DNA from: an uncultured Paracoccus sp.
Lineage (GTDB): Bacteria; Pseudomonadota; Alphaproteobacteria; Rhodobacterales; Rhodobacteraceae
Direction of reading: 5' to 3'
Assembly (NCBI GenBank): GCA_937859005.1
Contig: CALLYR010000545.1
Coordinates: 1 to 13,300, forward strand
Length of the DNA: 13,300 bases
Shown: positions 1 through 6,829 of the stretch, piece after piece
Layout: every line of letters starts with the position of its first letter
Position numbering within the stretch: position 1 is the stretch's first letter
Program-made: the position numbers and the translations under genes
The notes under the pieces: generated by a model
Told to the model about the DNA's origin: nothing
Seen by the model: only the letters and a program-made list of their open reading frames with translations
The model's database searches: none

Positions 1-2
1 GT

Positions 3-1259
3 TCACCGTTCGGGCGCGTCCCAGTCGCTGGGCACGTCCCGCCGCGCCAGACGCAGCGCGAGGCCCGCGAAGACCCCGACCCCGATGGCGATGGTCAGGT
101 CCGCCAGCACCGTCAGCAGCAGCGTCATCACCAGCAGCACCCGGTCGGACAGCCGCGCGGACATGTAGCCGCGCCATTTGTGCGGCTCGCTCATGTTCCA
201 GGCGGTCAGCATCAGCAGGCCCGCCAGCGCCGGCATCGCCAGCTGCCCGGCCAGCGGGGCCGCGGCCATCATCACGGCCAGCACCGTCAGCGCATGGACG
301 ATGCCTGCGACCGGCGTGCGCCCGCCCGCCCGCACATTGGTCGCGGTGCGCGCGATGGCCCCGGTCGCGGGCAGGCCCCCGAACAGCGCCGATCCGATGT
401 TGGCCCAGCCCTGGGCCAGCACCTCGGCATTGGGGCGGTGCTGGCCGCCGATCATGCGGTCCGCGACCAGCGCCGACAGCAGCGATTCGACCCCGGCCAG
501 AAAGGCGATGACGAAGGCGGACGGCAGCACCTCGCGTATCTTCTCATAGGAAATGTCGGGCAGCGCCGGCATCGGCAGCCGGTCGGGAAGGGCGCCGAAT
601 CGCGACTGGATCGTGTCCACCGGCAGGTCCAGCCCCAGCGCCAGCGCCGAGGTCGCGCCGACCGCCACCACCAGCCCCGGAAACCGCGGCCATGCCCGCC
701 GCAAGCCCACGATCAGAACCATCGTGAGGACGCCGATGCCCAGGCTTGCGGGATTGATCGTCGCTCGCGCCTGCCACAGCGCGGCGATCTTGGGGATGAA
801 CTCGGCAGGGGCCTCGACCTGCATCCCGAACAGGTCCTGCAGCTGACTGGCGGCGATGATGATGGCAATGCCGATGGTGAAGCCGTTGATGACGGGTTCG
901 GGGACATATTCGACCAGGCCCCCCGCCCGCATCAGCCCGGCGGCGACCAGGATCATGCCGGCCAGCAGCGTCGCCAGCACCAGCCCGTCCTGTCCATGCG
1001 CGGCGGCGACGCCCGCCACCACGACGATGAAGGCTCCGGTCGGGCCGCCGATCTGCACCCGGCTGCCGCCGAGGGCGGAAATCAGGAACCCCGCCACGAT
1101 GGCCGTGACCAGCCCCGCCCCCGGCGGCACGCCCGAGGCGATGGCGATGGCAAGGCTCAGCGGGATCGCCACCATCGCGACGGTGACGCCCGCGACCGCG
1201 TCGGCGGTAAAATCGGCACGGCGATAACCGCGCAGCGTCGTCAGGATCTTGGGTTTCAT
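3..1259 (-). CDS. SulP-family inorganic anion transporter lacking a STAS domain
   Basis: This 418-residue inner-membrane protein is very hydrophobic and has the SulP (SLC26-like) core. Seen: GGPTGAF near residues 71-77, a VEYVPEPVINGFTIG segment at 116-130, and the family signature GLPATGAIARTATN at 295-308, followed by further hydrophobic helices up to about residue 404. SulP proteins carry anions such as sulfate or bicarbonate, usually with H+ or Na+ coupling; the substrate cannot be read from sequence. Typical bacterial members are about 500-600 residues with a cytoplasmic STAS domain. Here the chain stops 14 residues after the last helix (ARRDVPSDWDAPER then TGA), so STAS is absent. The start is the ATG opening MKPKILTTLRGYRRADF, a normal SulP N-terminus; the frame stays open upstream but that extension is charged, low-complexity shadow. 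No strong Shine-Dalgarno is visible. The gene is divergent from the LysE-type gene across 51 bp. Confidence 0.88.
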   Translation of the reverse strand: MKPKILTTLRGYRRADFTADAVAGVTVAMVAIPLSLAIAIASGVPPGAGLVTAIVAGFLISALGGSRVQIGGPTGAFIVVVAGVAAAHGQDGLVLATLLAGMILVAAGLMRAGGLVEYVPEPVINGFTIGIAIIIAASQLQDLFGMQVEAPAEFIPKIAALWQARATINPASLGIGVLTMVLIVGLRRAWPRFPGLVVAVGATSALALGLDLPVDTIQSRFGALPDRLPMPALPDISYEKIREVLPSAFVIAFLAGVESLLSALVADRMIGGQHRPNAEVLAQGWANIGSALFGGLPATGAIARTATNVRAGGRTPVAGIVHALTVLAVMMAAAPLAGQLAMPALAGLLMLTAWNMSEPHKWRGYMSARLSDRVLLVMTLLLTVLADLTIAIGVGVFAGLALRLARRDVPSDWDAPER

Positions 1260-1310
1260 GACAGGCCGCAGGATGGCACAGAGACGGCGGTCAAGCAAAG
1301 TGTGGAACCC

Positions 1311-1937
1311 ATGCAGTTTTTCGCCCCCGGCCTGTCGTTCTGCGCATATGTCGCGGGTCTGGGCACCGGCCTGTCGCTGATCGTGGCGATCGGCGCGCAG
1401 AACGCCTTTGTGCTGAAACAGGGGCTGCTGCGCCAGCATGTGTTCGCGGTCTGCCTGTTCTGCGCATTGTCGGATGCGGTCCTGATCGCGGCCGGGGTGG
1501 CGGGGGCAGGGGCCCTTGCGGAACGCGCGCCGTGGTTTCTGGCCGCGATGCGCTGGGGCGGGGCGGCGTTCCTGATCCTCTACGGGTTCCGCTCGTTCCG
1601 CGCCGCCCTGCGCGGGGGCGAGGCATTGCGCGCCACGGGGACGGTGGCGCCCACGCTGGCCGCCACGCTGGCGACCATCGCGGCGCTGACCTGGCTGAAC
1701 CCGCATGTCTGGCTGGATACGGTGGTGCTGCTGGGGGCGGTGTCGTCCGCGCAGGCCGACCGGCTGGCCTTTGCCCTGGGCGCGATGAGCGGGTCGGTCC
1801 TGTTCTTCTTTGCCCTTGGCTATGGCGCGCGGCTGCTGGCGCCGGTCTTTGCCCGTCCGGTCGCGTGGCGGGTGCTGGACGTGGGCGTCGGCGTCGTGAT
1901 GTGGGCCATCGCCCTTGGTCTGATCCTGCACGGCTGA
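1311..1937 (+). CDS. LysE/ArgO-family amino-acid exporter
   Basis: This 208-residue inner-membrane protein matches the LysE/ArgO type of basic amino-acid exporter. Seen: the N-terminal block SLIVAIGAQNAFVLKQGLLR (about residues 23-42), the following CALSDAVLIAAG helix, and the central TWLNPHVWLDTVVLLG segment (about 126-141). All are hallmarks of the family, which normally has about 200 residues and five to six helices. Members export lysine or arginine, or related compounds; the exact substrate is not determinable here. I chose the ATG opening MQFFAPGL; an in-frame GTG at 1302 (VEP-MQFF) is the alternative, and neither has a strong ribosome site. The frame stays open back to 180, but that stretch is antisense to the SulP gene and is a GC-bias artefact. 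The next transporter gene starts 38 bp downstream on the same strand, so co-transcription is plausible. Confidence 0.9.
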   Translation: MQFFAPGLSFCAYVAGLGTGLSLIVAIGAQNAFVLKQGLLRQHVFAVCLFCALSDAVLIAAGVAGAGALAERAPWFLAAMRWGGAAFLILYGFRSFRAALRGGEALRATGTVAPTLAATLATIAALTWLNPHVWLDTVVLLGAVSSAQADRLAFALGAMSGSVLFFFALGYGARLLAPVFARPVAWRVLDVGVGVVMWAIALGLILHG

Positions 1938-1975
1938 CCCTTGCGGCCGCGGCGCCGCCGGCGCAGTGACGCGGG

Positions 1976-2872
1976 ATGCAGCGCAACCACCTGACCGGCG
2001 TCGGCTGGATGATCCTGACCGGCCTCTGCTTTGTCGCGACGAACGGTTTCGTGCGCGGCTTGGGTCCGGCGCTGCCCGCGGCGGAAGGGGCCTTCCTGCG
2101 TTTCGGCATCGGGCTTGTCTTCCTCGCGCCGGCGCTGGCCGGCCAGTTGCGGGCCGGGTTCCCGGCGCAGGTCTGGCGGCTGTTCCTGCTGCGCGGGGGC
2201 CTGCATGTCTGCGCCGTGGTGCTGTGGTTCTTTGCCATGGCGCGCATCACCGTGGCCGAGGTGACGGCCATCGGCTTTCTGAACCCCATCGTCGTGACCG
2301 CGGGTGCTGCGCTGTTTCTGGGCGAACGGCTGGGCTGGCGGCGGATGCTGGCGATCGCGCTTGCGCTGGCGGGGGCGCTGATCGTGCTGCGCCCCGGCCT
2401 GCGGGTGCTGGAGCCGGGGCATATGGCGCAGGTGGGCGCCTCGGTCTTCTTCGGGCTGTCCTATATCGTGGCCAAGCGGCTGTCGGGACTGGTCCCGGCG
2501 ACCGCGGTGGTGGCGATGCTGTCGCTGACCGTGGGCATCGGCCTCGCGCCGCTGGCGGCGGCCGTCTGGGTGCCGCCGACCATGGGACAGCTTGCGCTGC
2601 TGTCGGGGGCGGCGCTGGCCGGGACGGTGGCGCATTACTGCATGACCCGCGCCTTTGCCGCAGCCCCCCTGACCGTGACGCAGCCCGTCACCTTCCTGCA
2701 ACTGATCTGGGCCAGCCTGCTGGGCGTCACGATCTTCGGCGAGCCGCTGGACATCTGGGTCATCATGGGCGGCGGCGTGATGATCGCCGCGATCACCTGG
2801 ATCACCTGGCGCGAGGCGCGGCTGGCCCCTCGTCCCCGCCCGGCCCTTGCCCCGCAGCCCGCCCGGCCCTAG
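1976..2872 (+). CDS. EamA/DMT-family transporter (RhaT-like permease)
   Basis: This 298-residue protein has the ten-helix, two-repeat architecture of the drug/metabolite transporter superfamily. The first EamA repeat spans about residues 8-140 and contains GAFLRFGIGLVFLAP and the typical ITVAEVTAIGFLNPIVVTAG and FLGERLGWRRMLAI segments. The second spans about 150-283 with VTFLQLIWASLLGVTIFGEPLD and VIMGGGVMIAAITW. The P-[IV]-x(n)-FLGE / IFGEPL pair at the fourth and ninth helices is diagnostic. Such permeases export metabolites or amino acids; the substrate is unknown. The C-terminus is a short Pro/Arg-rich cytoplasmic tail (RLAPRPRPALAPQPARP). The start MQRNHLTGVGWM places the first helix normally. 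It lies 38 bp after the LysE-type exporter and 32 bp before gatB, all on the same strand. Confidence 0.9.
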   Translation: MQRNHLTGVGWMILTGLCFVATNGFVRGLGPALPAAEGAFLRFGIGLVFLAPALAGQLRAGFPAQVWRLFLLRGGLHVCAVVLWFFAMARITVAEVTAIGFLNPIVVTAGAALFLGERLGWRRMLAIALALAGALIVLRPGLRVLEPGHMAQVGASVFFGLSYIVAKRLSGLVPATAVVAMLSLTVGIGLAPLAAAVWVPPTMGQLALLSGAALAGTVAHYCMTRAFAAAPLTVTQPVTFLQLIWASLLGVTIFGEPLDIWVIMGGGVMIAAITWITWREARLAPRPRPALAPQPARP

Positions 2873-2893
2873 AAACCCCACCGATGCTTGCCC

Positions 2894-2898
2894 GGAGG
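2894..2898 (+). promoter_or_regulatory. Shine-Dalgarno of gatB
   Basis: GGAGG lies six bases before the ATG at 2905. It decides that start over the in-frame ATG at 2884, which has no comparable site. Confidence 0.75.
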
Positions 2899-2904
2899 CC
2901 GAAG

Positions 2905-4419
2905 ATGCTGGACCACCTGACCTATACCGCGCCCGAAGCCAGGGTGATCGCCGGGGCCAAGGGCGACTGGGAGCTGGTGATCGGGCTTGAGGTCCACGCG
3001 CAGGTGGCATCCAACGCCAAGCTGTTTTCCGGCGCCTCGACGGCGTTCGGGGCGGAACCCAACAGCAATGTCAGCTTTGTCGATGCCGCGATGCCTGGGA
3101 TGCTGCCGGTCATCAACGAATTCTGCGTGGAACAGGCGGTGCGCACCGGGCTGGGCCTGAAGGCCGCGATCAACCTGTTCAGCGCCTTCGACCGGAAGAA
3201 CTATTTCTATCCCGACCTGCCGCAGGGCTATCAGATCAGCCAGCTTTATCATCCCATCGTGGGCGAGGGCGAGATCATCGTGGACATGGCCCCCGGCGTC
3301 GCCCGGCGTGTGCGGATCGAGCGCATCCATCTGGAACAGGACGCGGGCAAGTCGATCCACGACATGGACCCCGCGCTGTCCTTCGTGGACCTGAACCGCA
3401 CCGGCGTCGCGCTGATGGAGATCGTGAGCCGCCCCGACATCCGCGGCCCGGAAGAAGCGGCGGCCTATGTCGCCAAGCTGCGCCAGATCATGCGCTACCT
3501 CGGCACCTGCGACGGCAACATGCAGAACGGCAACCTGCGCGCCGACGTGAACGTGTCGGTGTGCAAGCCCGGCGATTACGAACGCTTCCGCGAGACGGGC
3601 GATTTTTCCGTCCTGGGCACCCGCTGCGAGATCAAGAACATGAACTCGCTGCGCTTTATCCAGCAGGCGATCGAATACGAGGCGCGCCGCCAGATCGCCA
3701 TCATCGAGGATGGCGGCAAGATCGTGCAGGAAACGCGTCTTTATGACCCGGACAAGGGCGAGACGCGGTCCATGCGGTCCAAGGAGGAGGCGCACGACTA
3801 CCGTTACTTCCCCGACCCCGACCTGCTGCCGCTGGAAATCGAACAGGCATGGGTGGACGACATCACGGCCCGGATGCCGGAATTGCCGGATGCCAAGAAG
3901 GCGCGCTTCGTCACCGATCTGGGCCTGTCGGAATATGATGCGGGCGTGCTGACCGCCGAGGTCGAGAACGCCGATTACTTCGAGGCCGTGGCCGAGGGCC
4001 GCGACGGCAAGCAGGCCGCGAACTGGGTCATCAACGAGTTGTTCGGGCGGCTGAACAAGGAAGGGCTGACGATTGCCGACAGCCCGGTGTCGGCGGCGCA
4101 GCTTGGCGGCGTTCTGGACCTGATCGCCAGTGGCGAGATTTCGGGCAAGATGGCCAAGGACCTGTTCGAGATCCTGTGGACCGAGGGGGGCGACCCGGCC
4201 GAGATTGCGGCGGCGCGCGGCATGAAGCAGGTCACGGACCTGGGTGCCATCGAGGCAGCCGTTGACGAAATCATCGCCGCCAACCCGGCGCAGGTGGAAA
4301 AGGCGCGCGCCAATCCGAAACTGGCCGGGTGGTTCACCGGACAGGTGCTGAAGGCCACCGGGGGCAAGGCCAACCCGGCGGCGGTCAATGAACTGGTGGC
4401 AAGGAAGCTGGGTCTGTAG
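2905..4419 (+). CDS. gatB: Aspartyl/glutamyl-tRNA(Asn/Gln) amidotransferase subunit B
   Basis: GatB is the kinase/amidotransferase subunit of the GatCAB complex. It uses ATP and ammonia tunnelled from GatA to convert Glu-tRNA(Gln), and in many bacteria Asp-tRNA(Asn), to the amidated form. The 504-residue length is normal. Seen: WELVIGLEVHAQV (about 22-34, carrying the conserved Glu and His of the metal/ATP site), YFYPDLPQGYQISQ (100-113), IHLEQDAGKS (141-150), NRTGVALMEIVSRPDI (164-179), the LRADVNVSV strand (211-219), EIKNMNSLRFIQ and DYRYFPDPDLLPLEI. The C-terminal third is the helical YqeY-like tRNA-binding tail, ending VNELVARKLGL. gatA and gatC are not in the window, which is common in alphaproteobacteria. 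The start at MLDHLTYTAPEA is set by GGAGG six bases upstream. The stop codon lies inside a 15-bp tandem duplication. Confidence 0.97.
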   Translation: MLDHLTYTAPEARVIAGAKGDWELVIGLEVHAQVASNAKLFSGASTAFGAEPNSNVSFVDAAMPGMLPVINEFCVEQAVRTGLGLKAAINLFSAFDRKNYFYPDLPQGYQISQLYHPIVGEGEIIVDMAPGVARRVRIERIHLEQDAGKSIHDMDPALSFVDLNRTGVALMEIVSRPDIRGPEEAAAYVAKLRQIMRYLGTCDGNMQNGNLRADVNVSVCKPGDYERFRETGDFSVLGTRCEIKNMNSLRFIQQAIEYEARRQIAIIEDGGKIVQETRLYDPDKGETRSMRSKEEAHDYRYFPDPDLLPLEIEQAWVDDITARMPELPDAKKARFVTDLGLSEYDAGVLTAEVENADYFEAVAEGRDGKQAANWVINELFGRLNKEGLTIADSPVSAAQLGGVLDLIASGEISGKMAKDLFEILWTEGGDPAEIAAARGMKQVTDLGAIEAAVDEIIAANPAQVEKARANPKLAGWFTGQVLKATGGKANPAAVNELVARKLGL

Positions 4420-4434
4420 AAGCTGGGTTTGCAG
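4405..4434 (+). repeat. 15-bp tandem near-duplication across the gatB stop codon
   Basis: Two adjacent 15-mers differ at two positions: AAGCTGGGTCTGTAG (4405-4419) and AAGCTGGGTTTGCAG (4420-4434). The first encodes KLGL-stop, the real end of GatB. The second would encode KLGLQ in the same frame, and the frame then stays open to a TAA at 4486-4488. Confidence 0.85.
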
Positions 4435-4507
4435 GTCGGACGCAGGCCCTTGGCGGCGCATCTGGCGACATGCCCCGTCCTGCGCTAAGCAAGGATCACG
4501 TCCGGGC

Positions 4508-4513
4508 AAGGAG
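4508..4513 (+). promoter_or_regulatory. Shine-Dalgarno of the DUF4177 gene
   Basis: AAGGAG lies six bases before the ATG at 4520. It supports that start rather than the open frame extending back into gatB. Confidence 0.75.
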
Positions 4514-4519
4514 CGCGCC

Positions 4520-5092
4520 ATGCAGACCCATGAATACACCGTCGTCCCCGCCCCCAGCCGCGGCGAAAAGGCACGCGGCGCACGGACGGGGGTTGAACGA
4601 TTTGCCTATGCCCTGACCGGCGAAATCAACCGCATGGCAGCGGCGGGCTGGGAATATGTCCGCGCCGAAACCCTGCCCTGCGAGGAACGCAGCGGCCTGA
4701 CCAGCCGCACCACCGTCTATCACAATGTGCTGGTCTTCCGCCGCGCGCTGGCCCGCACGGACGCGGCGCATCCGGTGGCGACGCTTGCCGCCGCCCCCGT
4801 CGCCGCCCTGGCACCGGCCGTGCAGGCGGCCCCGGCGCATGAGCCGCCCGCCTATTGGCCCGACGGCCAGCCCGAGGATGCCGGACCCGAGGACACTGCA
4901 CCGCAGGCCGCCGGTTCGCGCGACGCCAACTTCGACGAGCCGCCCCTGCCGGAGGACGAGCCGGGGGAGGAGATGCAGGACGCGCCGCCCTTCGCCCGCC
5001 GCCCGCCGCTGGCGGCGTCGAAGCCGGGCGGCATCTTTTCCGAACCGATGCAGACCAGCGGCACTCCGCGCCTCGGTCCGGCGAAGCGCTGA
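4520..5092 (+). CDS. DUF4177 domain-containing protein with disordered tail
   Basis: This 190-residue protein appears to be cytoplasmic, with no signal peptide or membrane helix. Residues 1 to about 75 form the compact DUF4177-like domain. Seen there: an initial HEYTVVPAP strand, a RFAYALTGEINRMAAAGWEYVRAETLP helix-strand unit whose GWEY motif is typical of the family, then CEERSGL and a closing strand TVYHNVLVFRR. The remaining ~110 residues are low-complexity: first Ala/Pro-rich, then acidic (clusters such as EDEPGEEMQD), then a basic Pro-containing end (TPRLGPAKR). The function of DUF4177 is not established, so none is assigned. The gene follows gatB by 100 bp and converges on the slyX-like gene with only 4 bp between stop codons. 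Family assignment is from recognition of the motif pattern, not a search. Confidence 0.8.
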   Translation: MQTHEYTVVPAPSRGEKARGARTGVERFAYALTGEINRMAAAGWEYVRAETLPCEERSGLTSRTTVYHNVLVFRRALARTDAAHPVATLAAAPVAALAPAVQAAPAHEPPAYWPDGQPEDAGPEDTAPQAAGSRDANFDEPPLPEDEPGEEMQDAPPFARRPPLAASKPGGIFSEPMQTSGTPRLGPAKR

Positions 5093-5096
5093 ACGC

Positions 5097-5294
5097 TTAC
5101 CAGTGCGGCGGGCGCTGGTCGGCGGGCGGCGCGCCCTCGGCCGCCTCGCGTTCGGCCTCGCGTTCCATCAACAGGCCGACATGCCGCGACAGGCGGCGGA
5201 TGTCGGCGTCCTGACGGGTCACGACATCCGACAGGTCATCCACCATGCGCTGCAGATGCGCCACCCGTTCCTCGACCGCCTGCAACTTGTCCAT
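5097..5294 (-). CDS. slyX: SlyX-family protein
   Basis: This 65-residue protein is almost entirely a predicted coiled-coil helix. The heptad-like run EERVAHLQRMVDDLSDVVTR continues through DADIRRLSRHVGLLMEREAE and ends with PPADQRPPHW. The terminal P-P-H-[WY] after a short coiled coil, and the ~70-residue length, are the SlyX family hallmarks. The molecular role of SlyX is unclear; in enterobacteria the gene sits beside slyD. The ATG at 5294 is preceded on its strand by the purine-rich GGAAGGGGA, a good ribosome site. The gene converges on the DUF4177 gene and diverges from hisS across about 50 bp, so that gap probably carries both promoters. Confidence 0.87.
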   Translation of the reverse strand: MDKLQAVEERVAHLQRMVDDLSDVVTRQDADIRRLSRHVGLLMEREAEREAAEGAPPADQRPPHW

Positions 5295-5344
5295 GCCGTC
5301 CCCTTCCGCTAATCGGTCCGGGCCACAGCAGAAAGACCGCCCGC

Positions 5345-6829
5345 ATGGCCAAGGACACCAAACCCCGCCGCCCGCGCGCCGAGACGCCCAAGGGCTTTCG
5401 CGACTATTTCGGCGCCGAAGTCACCGAACGCAACCGGATGTTGGAGAAGATCGCCGAGGTCTATCGCCTTCACGGCTTCGACGCGCTGGAAACCTCGGGG
5501 GTCGAGACGGTCGAGGCGCTGGGCAAGTTCCTGCCCGACGTGGACCGACCGAACGCAGGGGTGTTCGCCTGGCAGGAGGAGGCGGTTCCGGGCGGCGGCC
5601 ACGGCGACTGGCTGGCGCTGCGCTATGACCTGACGGCGCCCTTGGCGCGGGTGGCGGCGCAGTATCGCAACGATTTGCCTTCGCCCTATCGCCGCTATGC
5701 GATGGGTCCGGTCTGGCGCAACGAGAAGCCGGGGCCGGGCCGGTTCCGGCAGTTCTATCAGTGCGACGCCGACACGGTGGGGGCGGCAAGTGTCGCCGCG
5801 GATGCCGAGATCATCGCCATGCTGGCCGACGCGCTGGAGGCAGCGGGGATCGCCCGCGGCGACTATCTGGTGCGAGTGAACAACCGCAAGGTGCTGAACG
5901 GGGTGCTGGAAGCGATGGGCGTGACCGACGCGCATCAGGCGGCGGCCGTGCTGCGCACCATCGACAAGTTCGACAAGGTGGGCGAGGCGGGCGTGCGCGA
6001 GCTGCTGACCACAGGACGCACCGATGCCTCGGGGGCCGAGATCGAAGGCGTGGGGTTGCAGCCCGCGCAGGCCGATCCCGTGATCGCCTTCCTGACCTCG
6101 CGCGGCGAGACCAACGACGAGACGCTGTCCAACCTGCGCATCGCCGTGGGCGCTTCGGCCATGGGGGCCGAGGGCGCGGACGAACTGGCGCAGATCGCTG
6201 CGACGCTCGACGCGATGGGCATGGGCGCGGACCGGGTGGTGATCGACCCTTCGGTCGTGCGCGGCCTTGGCTATTACACCGGCCCGGTGTTCGAGGCGGA
6301 ACTGACCTTCGAGATCCTCGACGACAAGGGCCGCAAGCGGCAGTTCGGCTCGGTGGCGGGGGGCGGGCGCTATGACGATCTGGTCGAACGCTTTACCGGG
6401 CAGAAGGTGCCCGCGACCGGGGTTTCCATCGGCGTGGATCGCCTGCTGGCCGCGCTGAGGGAAAAGGGGCTGGCCGGGGCGGATATGGCGGGACCGGTCG
6501 TTGTCACCGTCATGGACCGCGACCGCATGGCCGATTACCAGTCGATGGCTGCCGAACTGCGCGCGGCTGGAATCCGGGCCGAGGTCTATCTGGGCAATCC
6601 GAAGAACTTCGGGAACCAGTTGAAATACGCCGACAAGCGCGGCGCCCCCGTCGCCGTGATCCAGGGCGCGGACGAGGCGGCGCGCGGCGTGGTGCAGGTC
6701 AAGGATCTGGTGCTGGGCGCAAAGATCGCGGCCCAAGCCTCGGTCGAGGAATGGAAGGCCCAGCCCGCTCAGGTCGAGGTGCCGCGCGGCGATCTGGTCC
6801 GGGCGGTCAGCGAAATCCTGTCGCGATGA
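5345..6829 (+). CDS. hisS: Histidyl-tRNA synthetase, alphaproteobacterial type
   Basis: This class II synthetase ligates histidine to tRNA-His using ATP. The 494-residue chain is somewhat longer than the ~420-residue E. coli enzyme. Seen: motif 2 around residues 118-140 (YAMGPVWRNEKPGPGRFRQF), the histidine-binding region with RGLGYYTG at 306-313, GGGRYDDL at 339-346, motif 3 GVSIGVDRLLAAL at 359-371, and a C-terminal anticodon-binding domain from about 383 to the end. RNEKPGPGRFRQF replaces the RHERPQKGRYRQF-like sequence of most bacteria, and RGLGYYTG replaces RGLDYYN. Both features fit the divergent HisRS lineage known from alphaproteobacteria, which recognises a tRNA-His without the usual G-1. 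The stop codon overlaps the hisZ start by four bases (ATGA), so the two are translationally coupled. The Shine-Dalgarno is weak (AGAAAG). Confidence 0.96.
   Translation: MAKDTKPRRPRAETPKGFRDYFGAEVTERNRMLEKIAEVYRLHGFDALETSGVETVEALGKFLPDVDRPNAGVFAWQEEAVPGGGHGDWLALRYDLTAPLARVAAQYRNDLPSPYRRYAMGPVWRNEKPGPGRFRQFYQCDADTVGAASVAADAEIIAMLADALEAAGIARGDYLVRVNNRKVLNGVLEAMGVTDAHQAAAVLRTIDKFDKVGEAGVRELLTTGRTDASGAEIEGVGLQPAQADPVIAFLTSRGETNDETLSNLRIAVGASAMGAEGADELAQIAATLDAMGMGADRVVIDPSVVRGLGYYTGPVFEAELTFEILDDKGRKRQFGSVAGGGRYDDLVERFTGQKVPATGVSIGVDRLLAALREKGLAGADMAGPVVVTVMDRDRMADYQSMAAELRAAGIRAEVYLGNPKNFGNQLKYADKRGAPVAVIQGADEAARGVVQVKDLVLGAKIAAQASVEEWKAQPAQVEVPRGDLVRAVSEILSR

Noticed and set aside
180..1310. 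Long open plus-strand frame running into the LysE-type gene
   Set aside because: It is antisense to the SulP gene, encodes a charged Arg/Gln/His-rich sequence with no family features, and exists because stop codons are rare in this GC-rich DNA. The LysE domain starts cleanly at 1311.
1943..1968. GC palindrome between the LysE-type and EamA genes
   Set aside because: Simple GGCGCC-type sequence expected in very GC-rich DNA; no T-tract and only an imperfect stem.
3514..3546. GatB has Gln-Asn (MQNGNLRAD) where many GatB proteins have an acidic residue (ME-x-G-S-[LM]-R)
   Set aside because: I believe this substitution is common in Rhodobacteraceae GatB, and the rest of the protein is fully conserved, so it is probably lineage variation.
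2869..4539. 556-codon open frame antisense to gatB
   Set aside because: Composition is His/Asp/Arg-rich shadow of gatB codons, with no recognisable domain; gatB is unambiguous.
5309..6736. 475-codon open frame antisense to hisS
   Set aside because: Shadow of hisS; no domain, and similar shadows occur opposite hisZ, hisG and ftsY.
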